Assembly (NCBI GenBank): GCA_029224185.1
Contig: CM055192.1
Location: 744,001-808,000 of the forward strand
Reading direction: 5' to 3'
Origin: Karalla daura
Lineage: Eukaryota > Chordata > Actinopteri > Chaetodontiformes > Leiognathidae
Length of the DNA stretch: 64,000 nt
In this document: positions 1 to 11,800 of the stretch, one piece after another
How the letters are laid out: the number at the start of each line of letters is the position of its first letter
How positions within the stretch are numbered: position 1 is the first letter of the stretch
The notes under the pieces: model-generated
What the model was told of the DNA's origin: nothing
Databases searched by the model: none
Seen by the model: the letters and a program-made list of their open reading frames with translations, nothing else
Program-made: the position numbers and the translations under genes

Positions 1-121
1 TTGGGAGTACTGCACTACAAAATTCACACTGTTCTGGCTCCAACTCTCATAGGACTGACAGGATTGACTGGTTTCCCTTAAGTGTCTTTACTTGTAGATC
101 CTTGTTTTACATTGTGCTCCC

Positions 122-190
122 TGTGTGTGCATGTGTGTGTGTGGTGTGTGGGTGGGGGTGGGTGTGGGGGTGTAGGGGGGTGGGGTGGGC
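122..190. repeat. GT/G-rich simple repeat
   Basis: A degenerate run of GT and long G tracts on the + strand. No coding potential. Confidence 0.8.
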
Positions 191-319
191 TTCCACAGTG
201 TCTTGTGCATCTGCTGGATAAAACACATTTATGCTGCTATCCTAAACCCTGAGCATATTCCACTGGATACTTTACAGCTTCAAAATGCTGGGGCACGGCT
301 GTAACGTGGTTCAGGAAGG

Positions 320-387
320 GTCCAATATTCTACGGTTTTGTTTCGGGGCTGTTGCTCCTGCCTTGGACCACTTGGAGCACTTGCATT

Positions 388-449
<62 letters not shown>

Positions 450-869
450 CCTTAAGGAGCAGCTAATCAAGTTTCCTGAGCTCTGAGACACAAGACTTAA
501 TGGGCAGGCAGCCAAACTGCTCCCTGCTTAGCCTGAAGTAGATCTCAAACGGATCATTATGGAAATATAGCTCCTGAACCAGCCTACATTCCCCCAGTTC
601 CGGCCGTCCCATCAGAACTGGATGAGCCCACATCCTTCACTTTTGTGCTTCTCGTTTCCTCCTCCTTCTTATTAGCCCTAAAGCCTGGACTTTTCATTGA
701 AAAGGTCAGAAATACATCTTCTCACAAGACTGTGCTCAAACCAACAAATGTTGTTACAGGTTGCTTAGCAACTTGAGCTGTGCCATGCCATACAGTGGCA
801 GTGCTGTGCCCAGCTTCCCCGTACCCAGTGGTGCACTGCTGCTGTACCGCAATCAGTGTGGAAGCACCT
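320..869. mobile_element. Degenerate Harbinger-like MITE copy
   Basis: From about 455 to 869 it aligns by eye with the intact element at 24246-24935 (AGCAGCTAATCAAGTTTCC..., ...GTGTGGAAGCACCT). Most CpGs of the intact copy are changed to TG or CA here, and a (CT)n tract interrupts it, so it is an old copy. Confidence 0.6.
392..447. repeat. (CT)n microsatellite
   Basis: An uninterrupted CT dinucleotide run of about 56 bases. Confidence 0.95.
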
Positions 870-2309
870 TACGACCTGGATAGGGCACCACTCTCTGCCA
901 TTGATCCCATTTTACCCAGTGGCCAACCCTGATATTGCAACAGAAATCCCATTGGGCCCAGAAAGCATTTTCCCCACAGACAGTAATATTGAAAGACTGT
1001 AAAAATGTTGACACGACGCCCTGAGCTGCAATCATAGCTTATTACTAATCTTTTAATGCATATTTTTAATACATACAGTTTCTATGTCTCAAAAAACATT
1101 CTTAAGGACAGAAAATCGGAAAAACTGAAAAGTTTCATTACTCTGCATGACGTCACAGCAGTTCACAGCAGTGCATGCATGTCAGCTTTCCTGACACGCA
1201 TGCACGTTTCCTGAACGCGGATTGTTGCCCATGTTGCATGGTGACAGTGACTACTGTGCAAACTCTATGGGCCCAGTAAAACGGAAAAGAGTCATATGCA
1301 CCAGGTGAGCAGCATCCATATGAATGAATGGACCACCATGTTAAGTCCGGTATCCGGGACTTGGAGTACATCCATAAGCTTAATGCTGTAACTACAACAT
1401 AGACCCGCTACCTTTCCAGGCGGTAAGCCACACCTTAGTGCATCTGGAAGGCAGCTGAGCTATTCTCAGTCGGAGAGCTGTCATTTTAATGGAAGATAAA
1501 TGCGGTGGTTACACGTTACAGCTGTAAGGCGCCATCATGTATCCAGTGGAATATCGGAGTAAATGGACTTAAACCGCCTCGCCATAAACCATTCCTTTTT
1601 TATGCTCAAACCCAACTAGATGCATAGCATCAATTGACGAATATCTCTTACCTGTTTGTCCTTCAAATAAAGATTTGGTGATCAGTAAGATGCACTTGAA
1701 ACAGTCAACTTTATTTTAGAAAAGCACCTAACACTTTGACATCCTGGCAGGACTTTCCGAAGCATTGCTGAGAGAAAGAGGCGGAAAAAAGAGCAGGAAG
1801 CAGCCACTGTGATGGAGAGGTACCGTGTCCTGGCTATCCTGTCCTGTAATCTGTGCAGTTTCACCACCAAGTACAACACTTAGTGTCATCATCTGTCTCA
1901 TATCAATGTTTTTGTGTCCCTTTTGCTGGATTTTACCCTTATTGTTGTACACTGTCAAATGGTGTCTGGGGGAGAGATGGTGATCATCAAAAGGCAGAGC
2001 AATACCTTACTGTAGTATCTACTATTGTAAATTACCTAGCTATCATGTTACAGCCCACCTACACCAAGAGCCTCAAGGTAAACCCAGTCACAGTTAGGAT
2101 GGTGAAGATGTGAAATGATGACACAGTAGTACAAATGTGGAGCTCTGTAGAGGCCACAGATATGAGAATAATTGATCTGAGTATATTTGGGGTTATTTTT
2201 CTCAAGGCCTTTTTATTGAAAGTCAGCTGTAGAAAGACAAGAAATGGAGAGAAAGAGAGAGGGGCAACATCAAAAGGCAGTCAGTGGCATTTGAACTGGG
2301 GCTGCTGCA

Positions 2310-3200
2310 GTGAGCACTATCATTCATTCAATCAAATAATCAATCAATCAGTTTCATTATAATGCACATTTCATACACAAGGGAAACTCAGTGTGCTTTA
2401 CAGTGGTTATACCAACGTGTAATAATGGTGGACACCCCCTGCCCTTAGACCATCTCATCAGCTGAGGTAAACTACCAAGAAAAACCCTGATGGGGAGAAA
2501 AAAAGGAGAAACCTCAGGGTGAGAGACAGGGGATGGGATCTGGATGAGCACAAACACAACAGGTTTGTTAAGAAATTACAGACAACACAGTAAAAATGGT
2601 AGGTGGAGGGGGTGATTTCTTAGTACCAGTGGGAAAACTGCATTTTGAATGAGCTGTAGTCTGTGAGTGCTTGATTTTGTGAGTCCAGTGAATAAACCAT
2701 TACAATAATCTAATCTGCTAGTAACGGATGCATGGATTAATTTCACTGAATCTGAGATGGATTCGGAGCCCCTTAATTTAGAAATATTTTTGAGGTGGTA
2801 AAAATCTGATCTGATCTTGTATTGTCATTTATGACTTTTGAAAGTAAGATTACTGCGTAAGATTACTATCACTATTACACCCAGATTGTTTTTTTTTTCC
2901 ATTTTACTGTCCAGTTCCTTGTGCACCAAAGACGAGCTTGTCTGTTTTTTTCTTAGTTAAACTGTAAAAGGTTATCTATAATCCATTGTTTGATGTGCTT
3001 GATACACTGAGTGAGGGACTGTATGGGAGTGAGATCATCAGGATGCAGTGAAATGTAAAGCTGTGAAGCATGGTTATGGTCATTTGTTATGCCTGCGTAT
3101 AACTTCAGAAAGTGGAGGCATGTACAGATCAACAGTGGGTCAAGGTTCGGTTTTTCATTATAGATGTCATGATGACCCTTAGGTTTTGCTTTTCTCCATT
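2310..3200 (-). mobile_element. LINE fragment (L2/CR1-like), 3' end of ORF2
   Basis: In reverse frames, broken by frameshifts, it shows HASQLYISLHPDDLTPIQSL, FYHLKNISKLRGS and RLDYCNGLFTGLTKSS, which are signature blocks of fish L2-type reverse transcriptase C-termini. A CAATCAATCA tail-like run lies at its 3' end near 2330. It is a decayed fragment. Confidence 0.75.
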
Positions 3201-4544
3201 CTCTCTGCACCTGGAAGCACTTTTTCTTGACTCTCTGAGGACCATATCATTTCTCCAGGGAGACTTTTCTTTTCAACTACATTATAATTAATTGTATATT
3301 TTTTGCAAATGCCACAGTCACTGGGCTGTTGTAATGAGTGTGGATTTACTTACCATCATCTAGAGAAGTCCTTTATTGAGGAGGGTGGTGAAGTTGTCCA
3401 CATTGGGGATATCTCTGCTGTTACAGTATCCTTTGAGCCAGATGTGGAGTTGTCTGATGGAGCTGAACTTAACATCACCAAAGGAGGGAGGAGCAAAATA
3501 CCCTGAGGGTATTCACTGCTTGTTTGAGATCAGGATGGTACTGGTGATGGAAATAATGTCAGTTCTAAATTTCTCTGAGTCTGGGCATGGTGTACCAACC
3601 CCTCCTTTCTTAAAACCTGTTTACCTTTGTTTTGTTTTCCAGGTATGAGGAGTGGTTAGGGGGTAGAATGGGAGGGTTGTAGTCAGACCTGCCCATGTGG
3701 GCTGGCTCTCCAGAAGGCATAAAAGACCGCCTTCTCCTGCATGGCTATCTCTCTCTCTCAGCCGGCTCCAGACCCACCATGGTTGTTTCTTTTGTTTGGT
3801 TTGTTGCACCATGCAACACACATCACACCATATTGTCCACACATCCACACACTGCTGGCATCACTAATTCCTTTCTTACCTACACACCACATTCATTTTG
3901 TATATAGGTTCAATAATTTATGTTAAAATAAACTGCATTTTTGAGCTTGATCTATGTGAGGCCCCTGTGTTGCCACATTTGAGCCAGGTTTTAACAATGG
4001 AGATTTGCTGTGTGTGTGAAGCATGAGGAGATGGGAGTTTCTGTTAATGTAGTGGAGTAAACCACCTGATGAGTTGGAGAGGAGTGAATTGGTTGGTGAG
4101 GAAAACTTCAGCAGCAGTACTTAACAGTACTTTTAAACAAAAAAAGGTTTAAAAATATACTTTTCACAATTCCTGTGGTATGAACCTACTTGGTCATAAG
4201 TTCATCCCACAGAATGACACAAAACAGAAGTCCAAGCTATCCTGGAAAAAGTGTGGTGGGCAACACACTACTTTCTGCAGTACAATACTATTCACCTGAT
4301 GCTCATGAGGGTCTGATACTGCAGTGTGTTACAACACGGCTTTTGTGCAAACAGAGGGGGTTGTAAGTAATCAGTAAGTAATCAAAACCTGGAAAAGCTT
4401 CTAGGAAATAGTAGCACAAGCTTTCAAGGCTGATTCAGCCTTCATTGCTGCAGAACAGCTTTAAATTGTTAACCCACAACGTGTTCCCTGAAAATGGCCT
4501 ATTTGTGTAATTCTAAAATATATTATATTACTATAATATAATTT

Positions 4545-4915
4545 CGAGATATGAAATTAATTTGTTCCAGAGGGGCTTTCCTATTTGTTCCAGAGGGGCT
4601 TTCCTATTGAATACAAATTTTCATATTATGAAAATACAAAAATTTGTACCCCCCAACCAAAAAAAAACAGTTGTGTATAGTGTAAATATACGACTGTTTT
4701 AATATAATATTCAAATATAGAACTGTTTATAAGTGTACAAAGGACGGCCCGACAGTGCTGAGAGGACCACTTTCGGGGGGCACTTCCAATTTCGGTTTTT
4801 GTATTTTGACTATTTTTTTGTTAAATGGGACGGAAATCTCTTTGAATCCCAATTTGTGTTCTGAATTTTTTTGTATAGTAAGGTCTTTGTAAGTCAAGGT
4901 TCCACTGTATATACA
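4545..4915. mobile_element. AT-rich MITE, copy 1
   Basis: It shares TTCCAGAGGGGCT, CGTATTATGAAAATAC-like and TGTACAAAGGAC blocks and the end GTAAGTCAAGGTTCCACTG with the copy at 51722-52013. TTTGTTCCAGAGGGGCTTTCCTA is tandemly doubled at 4560-4607. The left terminus is degraded. Confidence 0.65.
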
Positions 4916-5154
4916 TATTTATACATATTTATAAATATACATATGTAGGTATGATTATACATTTGGAAAAATACAACCGGAGGAGCTAGTATTGTTACTT
5001 TAGAATAATATGACTGAAGTATAATGATATGACTGAGGTGAAAAAATTGCTCAAGTACTGAGTAGCCTCTTTGTTTATTGATCAGGACATCATATAATAC
5101 ACCCGAATACACAAAATATAAGACAGCAATGGACAAATTAAGAGCCAGACAATT

Positions 5155-5225
5155 GGATTAGATGAGATTTGATAGTACATTATTTATCCCTGAAGGGAAA
5201 TTATTATGCACAGCAGTAGAAAATT
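5155..5225. repeat. LINE 3'-end-like fragment
   Basis: 'TACATTATTTATCCCTGAAGGGAAATTA' resembles the 'TTTATTGATCCCNGAGGGAAATTC' 3' end that recurs in fish genomes. It is a short fragment; nothing else was seen between 5.2 and 5.9 kb. Confidence 0.4.
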
Positions 5226-6175
5226 ATACAGGATATATCAGGTACCGTTGGTACCTTTGGTACTCAGGTGCTTTGTACCTGCTCCCAGCCTTTCTCTGCC
5301 GTAGCATCCAGAGTCCTGGCTCCATTGTTCCTCGAAGTGAAATTATTGATCACAGTTAAAAACTAGTAACTAGTAGGTAAAATTTAAAATGATAAGTAAT
5401 AAAGTAAATAATAATAATGTGGACTAATGTAGAATGATAATAAGACAGTAATATTAAAAGAAAATATTTTATTGCTTATCTCTTACACATTCATATAAAG
5501 CAAATAAAGAATAAGAAAAAGAGGGAAAAAGGCAGTCTGGATATAACCTTATGAAACCATAAACTGTTTGTGTGCATGTATGTGTAGTCCTGTGTATTTG
5601 CATGTTCACTAAAAAAACAATGGGATGCTTATATGGGTTTGGTCAAAGGGTTAAGGGTAAAAGGTCTAGGTGACTGAAAGAAAGATTAACTTTTAAAGTT
5701 TCTCTAGATGTTTCACCAGATGTTTATCTCGACCTCTGACTACAACCCTCACCAGTGGCTACATTTGATTTGTGAGATGCAGTCATGTGACAAAGCTTCT
5801 GTAGAAAGTTACAAGTAAAAAACAAAACAAAAACAGAGCAGAATATAGACGGGGGGCACACGTTGATGTCTTAGAAGACCTGCACAGGGTACCAGCCTCT
5901 GGTGGTGATATGATTTTATCTAGTAGCCAAACCTTGTATTGCAACGGAAATCCCATTGGGCCCAAAAAAGACAGCAAGGGTAAACGAGACAGGTGGTGAT
6001 CGACTATATAATAAAAACCTGGATAGGGAAAAAAGAAAACTTAAGGTATACTCAGACCAGGGTTACAAATCTTGTATCTTAATTTTCAAATTGTTCTTTG
6101 TTCCTTTTTTTTATTAATTATTTTCCCTGGTCTTTTTCTCACTTCTTTCCTTCTTTCTTTACTCTGAAATGGTAG

Positions 6176-6228
6176 AAGCTTCCGCAAACACCTTCGGATG
6201 GTGGGCAGTCGCAGGATGAAAGTCCAGA
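6176..6228 (+). CDS. Gene A exon a
   Basis: A pyrimidine-rich tract and TAG precede the exon, and GTAAGT follows. After one base that completes the previous codon it reads SFRKHLRMVGSRRMKVQ and leaves one base, which the next exon completes to Thr. This is the first exon I can support. Nothing convincing was found upstream. Confidence 0.75.
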
Positions 6229-8868
6229 GTAAGTAAATAACATGTTTTTTTTTTAATTCTAGCTTTCATACACTTTGATAAATTTGTGTTTAAAATTAGT
6301 CGAAATGACAAAATTTGAAAACTAAATTTAGGAAGAAGGTGATAGAGTGGATGACTTGATAGCACTTTGAATGTTTTTTTCTATGTCTTGCCATGGGTTT
6401 TCTCTGGGTACTCCAGTTACCTCCCTCAGTCGATTGCATGTTTAGGCTTTTGACCGAGACTCTAGGTGTCAGTGTCACCCCCATATTCCATTGGATGTGT
6501 GAGCGGCACCTTACAGCTGCGAAGAGGTAACCGCCACAGTTACCTTCCATTAAAATCAATGACAACTCTCCCACTGAGAGCAGCTCAGCTACCTCCCAGA
6601 AGTGCTCAGCTGTGGCTTGCCGCTCCCGAGCGCACAGGAAAGGTAGCAAGTCTATATGTTCCCGTGTTAAGCTCAACTGATCAGATCACAGTCTGGAAGT
6701 TATAATCACTGTATCAGAATAAACTTCCGTCCAAAATTCCGCCCAAAACTTCTGTTCAAAATAAAACAATATTTTATTTTATAGATAGATTCTTTTAGCA
6801 TCCCACTACCCCTGCAAGAATACCACAGGATAAAGTGCTGCTCCACAAGCAAAGAGACTGTAAGCTATCACGGTATATTGTAGTCTCTCATACTTTCGAA
6901 AGTATCTGGCAGCCTCAGGATATCGTGCGATTTCAGCTGCCGCACCACTGCTGTAACACACCTGGTGGAATATGGGCCCCTTTACTGAACCACGTTGCAG
7001 CTATGGTGCAGCGCATGCAACTGTAAAGCATCCAGTGGAATATCGGGGTTAGAGTGAATAGCGTGTGAACCCTGATATGGACTGGTGACCTGTCCAAGGT
7101 GCATTCATACCCTGTCCTAAGATAGCTTCTAGCAGCAATCAATCAATCAATTTTGCCTTTTAATTAAGAAATTAAGAAAATACTTGGCTTTCCCCACCAG
7201 CCAGACATCCAACTTGAGAACCATTACAATAATGATGACCTGGATAAATGAGAAACAGAGAGACACACTCCTGCTTTGTTGGTTGCATTTAACCATTTAT
7301 TTGAGTGACCTTTAAAAGTCATGATGGGAGTTTTCTTAAGACACTAAATTGAGTAATGTATAGTACATAGCATATAGTGTGTGATAAACTGGGATCTCAC
7401 CATATAGTGACACAACCTGAGGCACACTCATGCATTGCTGCAGCTAGGTACGAAGTTGAGTTGCTACAGGAAAGCAGAATATGTTACCTAGTATTGAGCT
7501 GACTTTATAGAGGCTAGTAGATCACTAGAGGCATGTGCATACATGGCTGTGGTCACGGTCCACAGTTTGCACCAGCTACCTATGAGTGGCTGTACAAGAC
7601 ATGATTCATTCTGGCCCTCTCACACATACATCTTTTCTCTTACACGCACATATGTATGCATTTTTCAATTAATGTCTGTGTAAGAGACGAATGCGTATGC
7701 GTGTGCAAGATGAGAATGCGTGAATGTGTGAGAGAAAGTATATAGGTGTGTGTAGGAGAGAGTCTAGGGGTGTGTGAGAGAAAGCATAAGGGGGTGTTTG
7801 AGAGTCTAGATAAAGAGAGTATAGATGAAAAGCTAAGCACTCAAATGTATCATTTGTTGACTAAAAAACCCCCAGCCTGACTGTTCCTGACTCGCATACT
7901 GAGTCAGGAACAGTCTGATTTCACGAATGTTATAAAGAGCAAAGCGAGATGCCCGGGACACTACTGCAATGTGATCTGCAAAGGATAGCTGGTTGTTGAT
8001 CAGGGCACCCAGGTGTCTTGTGGTTGTAACCGGGCAGGGGAGGAAGAGCCACTTTGTATGACAATACTGTGGAGGAGTGGTTGGTTGGCAGGAATCAAGA
8101 AGACTTCAGTATTAGAGAAATTGAATTGTAGATGATGATCCATCCACTTTGATATGTCACAAAGACAAGTGGAGATCTGCCCTGGCACAATGGGGTCATC
8201 TGGTGGGAGGGACAAGTAGATGACAATAGGGGAATAGATTAGATGGGGGTAATTAGATGGGGTTAAATCATACACAATGTCCCTTTAAGGAAAAAAATCT
8301 GACATCATTGACATCATTCTGTATAAGAATTAGCCATGTCATACCATGCCTCCTGGCTCAGAGAGGCTGTTTATGCCACTGGTCACTGTAAAAATATCCT
8401 TGAATATCTGTGATCTTCAGTATTACCACATAACATTCAGGGAGTTCAATAAAAAGCAACATGAAAAAAATTTTTTATGTTAGACTTTTCCTTCTTTTGT
8501 GGGTTTTTTCCTTTTTTCGTGGGGTTATGTCTATTTAAAATGAAGTTAATCGACTCAGCTCTTCTGTCTCTCCTCAGTGTCTAGCGCAGAACCAAGTATA
8601 TGGGCTTGAATTCACTAAATTTTTAAATTCAACTACATATTTTCATATTCAGGTCTCACAATTCTAATTCAGCTTGGCAAATTGGCTTGGAGGCAGGGCC
8701 TGAGTGCTGTGGACAGGGAGAGGAAGTGACAGTGTTGGTTTAGCTTTTGTTACCAGTGTATAGATGGGTGTGAATGGCTGAATGTGCCTTGAGAGTGGTC
8801 AACAAGATTGGAAAAGCACAATATAAGAAGAGACCAGTAAGCCTAACCCTAACCCTAACCCTCTCAAT

Positions 8869-8899
<31 letters not shown>

Positions 8900-11800
8900 G
8901 TGTGTGTGAACACATATACACGCACGCATATATGAGATATTCTCCTTTACTTTCCCTCTCCCTCAGCCTACACTGAACGAAGAGCTAAGAGTTTCAACCG
9001 CTCATGGAGTGACCCCACGCCAGTCAAACCAGACTTGCATGATCCCAGAGAGGGTGAGTCCATGTGCTTTCATGCTTACTAAACATAATGCATTCATTCT
9101 TTTTTGCAAATATAACTAATCACATAAAGACACACACAAAAAACACAAACTTCTGCTCATGCACATACATACCACATTAGATCCAGAAATTTCTCAATTG
9201 TTATACTAATGGAGATACTAGTGGTTTATCACATATCGGAGTATGTAGGGAATGCAAATATTGCTGAAAACACACATCACATCACACAACATAAACAAAC
9301 TTGTGTGCAAGTGCAAATGTCCACACAAAGATACTGATGCACTCTGACTCTGACTTACTTTTGCGTCATTTGCTGCGTTTCCCAGATTTGATCATTCGTA
9401 ATGAGTCAAAAAGGCTCCTAAGGTGAGTTTGGCAAAGTAAATAAATAAATAAGGGTGTTTCCCAGACATGTTCGTAACTGATCTCTTGGGAGAACCTTAT
9501 AGTCTAGATAGAGAGGGGGATCCATGAGCACATAGTGGATTTTCTTTTTTTTGCCACCTGTTTTTCTTCATCCTTGAAGTGTCAATATTAGGATTCGGGT
9601 AACAGGATGAAATAATATCCTATAGGGTTTATTTTTAATCCTTTACGATTTCAAATCTGAATCTGAAAAAAATTTAAAAGAAATTGGCATAGCTCTTGAA
9701 GTGAACAACCTACACAGACAAAATGAACACAGCTTTACCATAGTTCCAACTGTGTGTGGGAACCGCACGTGCTGTGTGTGACTTTGATTTGCTTGGCATG
9801 GATTGATTTGGCTGCAGTGCCTGGCCTTCACTAAAAGCTTCCTCGTATTTTTAGGTTTTTAACACACTTTGACTAGGTTCTGGGGCTAAATTATCAAAAT
9901 GTAGCCACAATTTTTTTCCCATTATACTAAAATCCTGTGCACTGGATAAAAAACATTTCCCTAATCCTTGAAGTGCCGTGAAGACTCTTGACAGGTACTG
10001 CATTAGAATAAAAAAAATGTTTATTTTAAACCCTTTTGCTTATACACCTGTTCCAAATCTGCATCTGAGAGGACTAAAAAAGAAGTTAACATAGCTTTTC
10101 AAGTTAACAATGTACACAGATAAACACATTTCTGAAAATGTATAGACACATTTTTCTGGCCCAAGCAATTTAATAGAATGCTTATTTTTAATTTGTTAAT
10201 ACTTTATTGCTGTAATGATTTGATTACATGTATACTTTAATCAACTGCCAAATTCATCAGAGTACTAATAATGATTTTCATCCTCTTCATCACTGAAGAG
10301 ATCATCAAAGGCTATCTCTTAATCTCTGCTCCTTCGACCACATCAATCATCAATAGCCTCTGCCTCTTCTAGTAGTACTATATGTGAGTGAGCAGTGGCG
10401 CCACTGTATATGCTATATACAGGAAGGAGATGAGCATACTCTACTACCCGAGGAAGCTGAGATCCTCCAACGTGTGCAGCAAGATGTAGTTGTTCTACCA
10501 TTCCTTTGTGGCCAGTGTATATTTCTTTTCCATGGTTTGTTGGGGGAGCAGCATTGGAGCCAGCGACAGCAACAGACTTAACAAATTGATCAGGAAGGCT
10601 TGCTTCATCATAGCATCATTACTACAGACAAGACACTTTGGAGGCTGAAGTGGGAAGGACACTGAACAAACTGTTCCTGATCACCCTCTCCACCACACAT
10701 CTCCTTCTCCAACTGACCGTTTGATCTGTCAAAGGGACAGATACAGGAAATCATTCCTGCCCATAAACTGTATATAAAAGAAGGATGTAGTCTTCCAGAA
10801 TGAAAAATGAGACCAACACAGAAGTCACTTTACTTGCAGCATCACAGAGATCCACTAGCCATGGCTTGAAAAAACACTTTCTCCATTTTCAATCATGAAA
10901 TATTCAAACTCAAAACTTTTCACAAATTTATATCCATCACTCATTCCTCTCCTCACCTGCCCTATGGTTTCTGCTGGCTCCAGCAGTCTGTTTGTCTCTC
11001 TGTCTGTCTGTCTTGGCCCATCATTGGGTCCACAGATTCAGATTTGGCACAGGTGTAGAAGGATTAAAAATAAACTAAAACATTTTTTCAGTCTAATGTA
11101 TTACCTGCCTCTTAAGAGGCAGATTAAGAAAAGTGGCAAAATGTTTTAACCAGTGCACAGAATGTTAGTATAATGGGAAAATGTACAAGCAATGTTAACA
11201 TTTTCAGCAAATTTTAAAAACCTAAAAATAGCCTATTCTACTGAATTCCTTGGGTCAAAATTGTGTAGGAAAATGTGTTCACTTCTGTTAAATTTTTTTT
11301 AAAGAGCTATTCCAACTTGATTTGAGATAGGTCTGGTCAAGAGTTTAAAATAAACCCCATAGGAGATTATTTCATCCTGTTAAATGTCACAATCTTAAAA
11401 TAGACGCTATAAAAAACGTGCTACCTGCTTGTGGCGCCCACCAGAGAAGCTTCTTTAGCTCTTGGTGGATGCTTGCTGCTGAAGCTAAATCAGTGTTCCT
11501 ATTGAGATGGAAAAAATAACAATTCCTTTAACTTTTTCATCATCTTGTCTCTCTTTTGTGTGTGCGTAAACTAGGCAATGACCTTAAAATTTCCTCTGGA
11601 ACACTACATGAAACACTGGATCAGGATATTGACTGGGAGGAGGAGAGGAATATAGAGAGTGTGGCCTGTGAAGGAGACAACTTCATTCCACCAAAAATCA
11701 TGGTGAGGATCCTGGCAATTAAAATTCAGGAAAACTATATTCCATGCTAAAAGGGACATGGGTTTCCTAGCATGTTCTCTGTTTTCCCACAGCTGATATC

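Larger units (their letters stand above)
246..1556. mobile_element. Non-autonomous DNA element, family 'GATATTCCACTGGATAC', copy 1
   Basis: The left end reads CATATTCCACTGGATACTTTACAGC and the right end is its reverse complement in diverged form (TGTATCCAGTGGAATATCGG). Subterminal blocks (GCTGTAACGTGGTTCAG; CTACCTTTCCAGGCGG) recur in the copy at 6.5-7.05 kb. A degraded Harbinger-like piece lies inside it. No duplication was identified at its ends. Confidence 0.55.

Noticed and set aside
330..515. Reverse open frame rich in Arg-Glu
   Set aside because: Translation of the (CT)n tract inside a decayed MITE.
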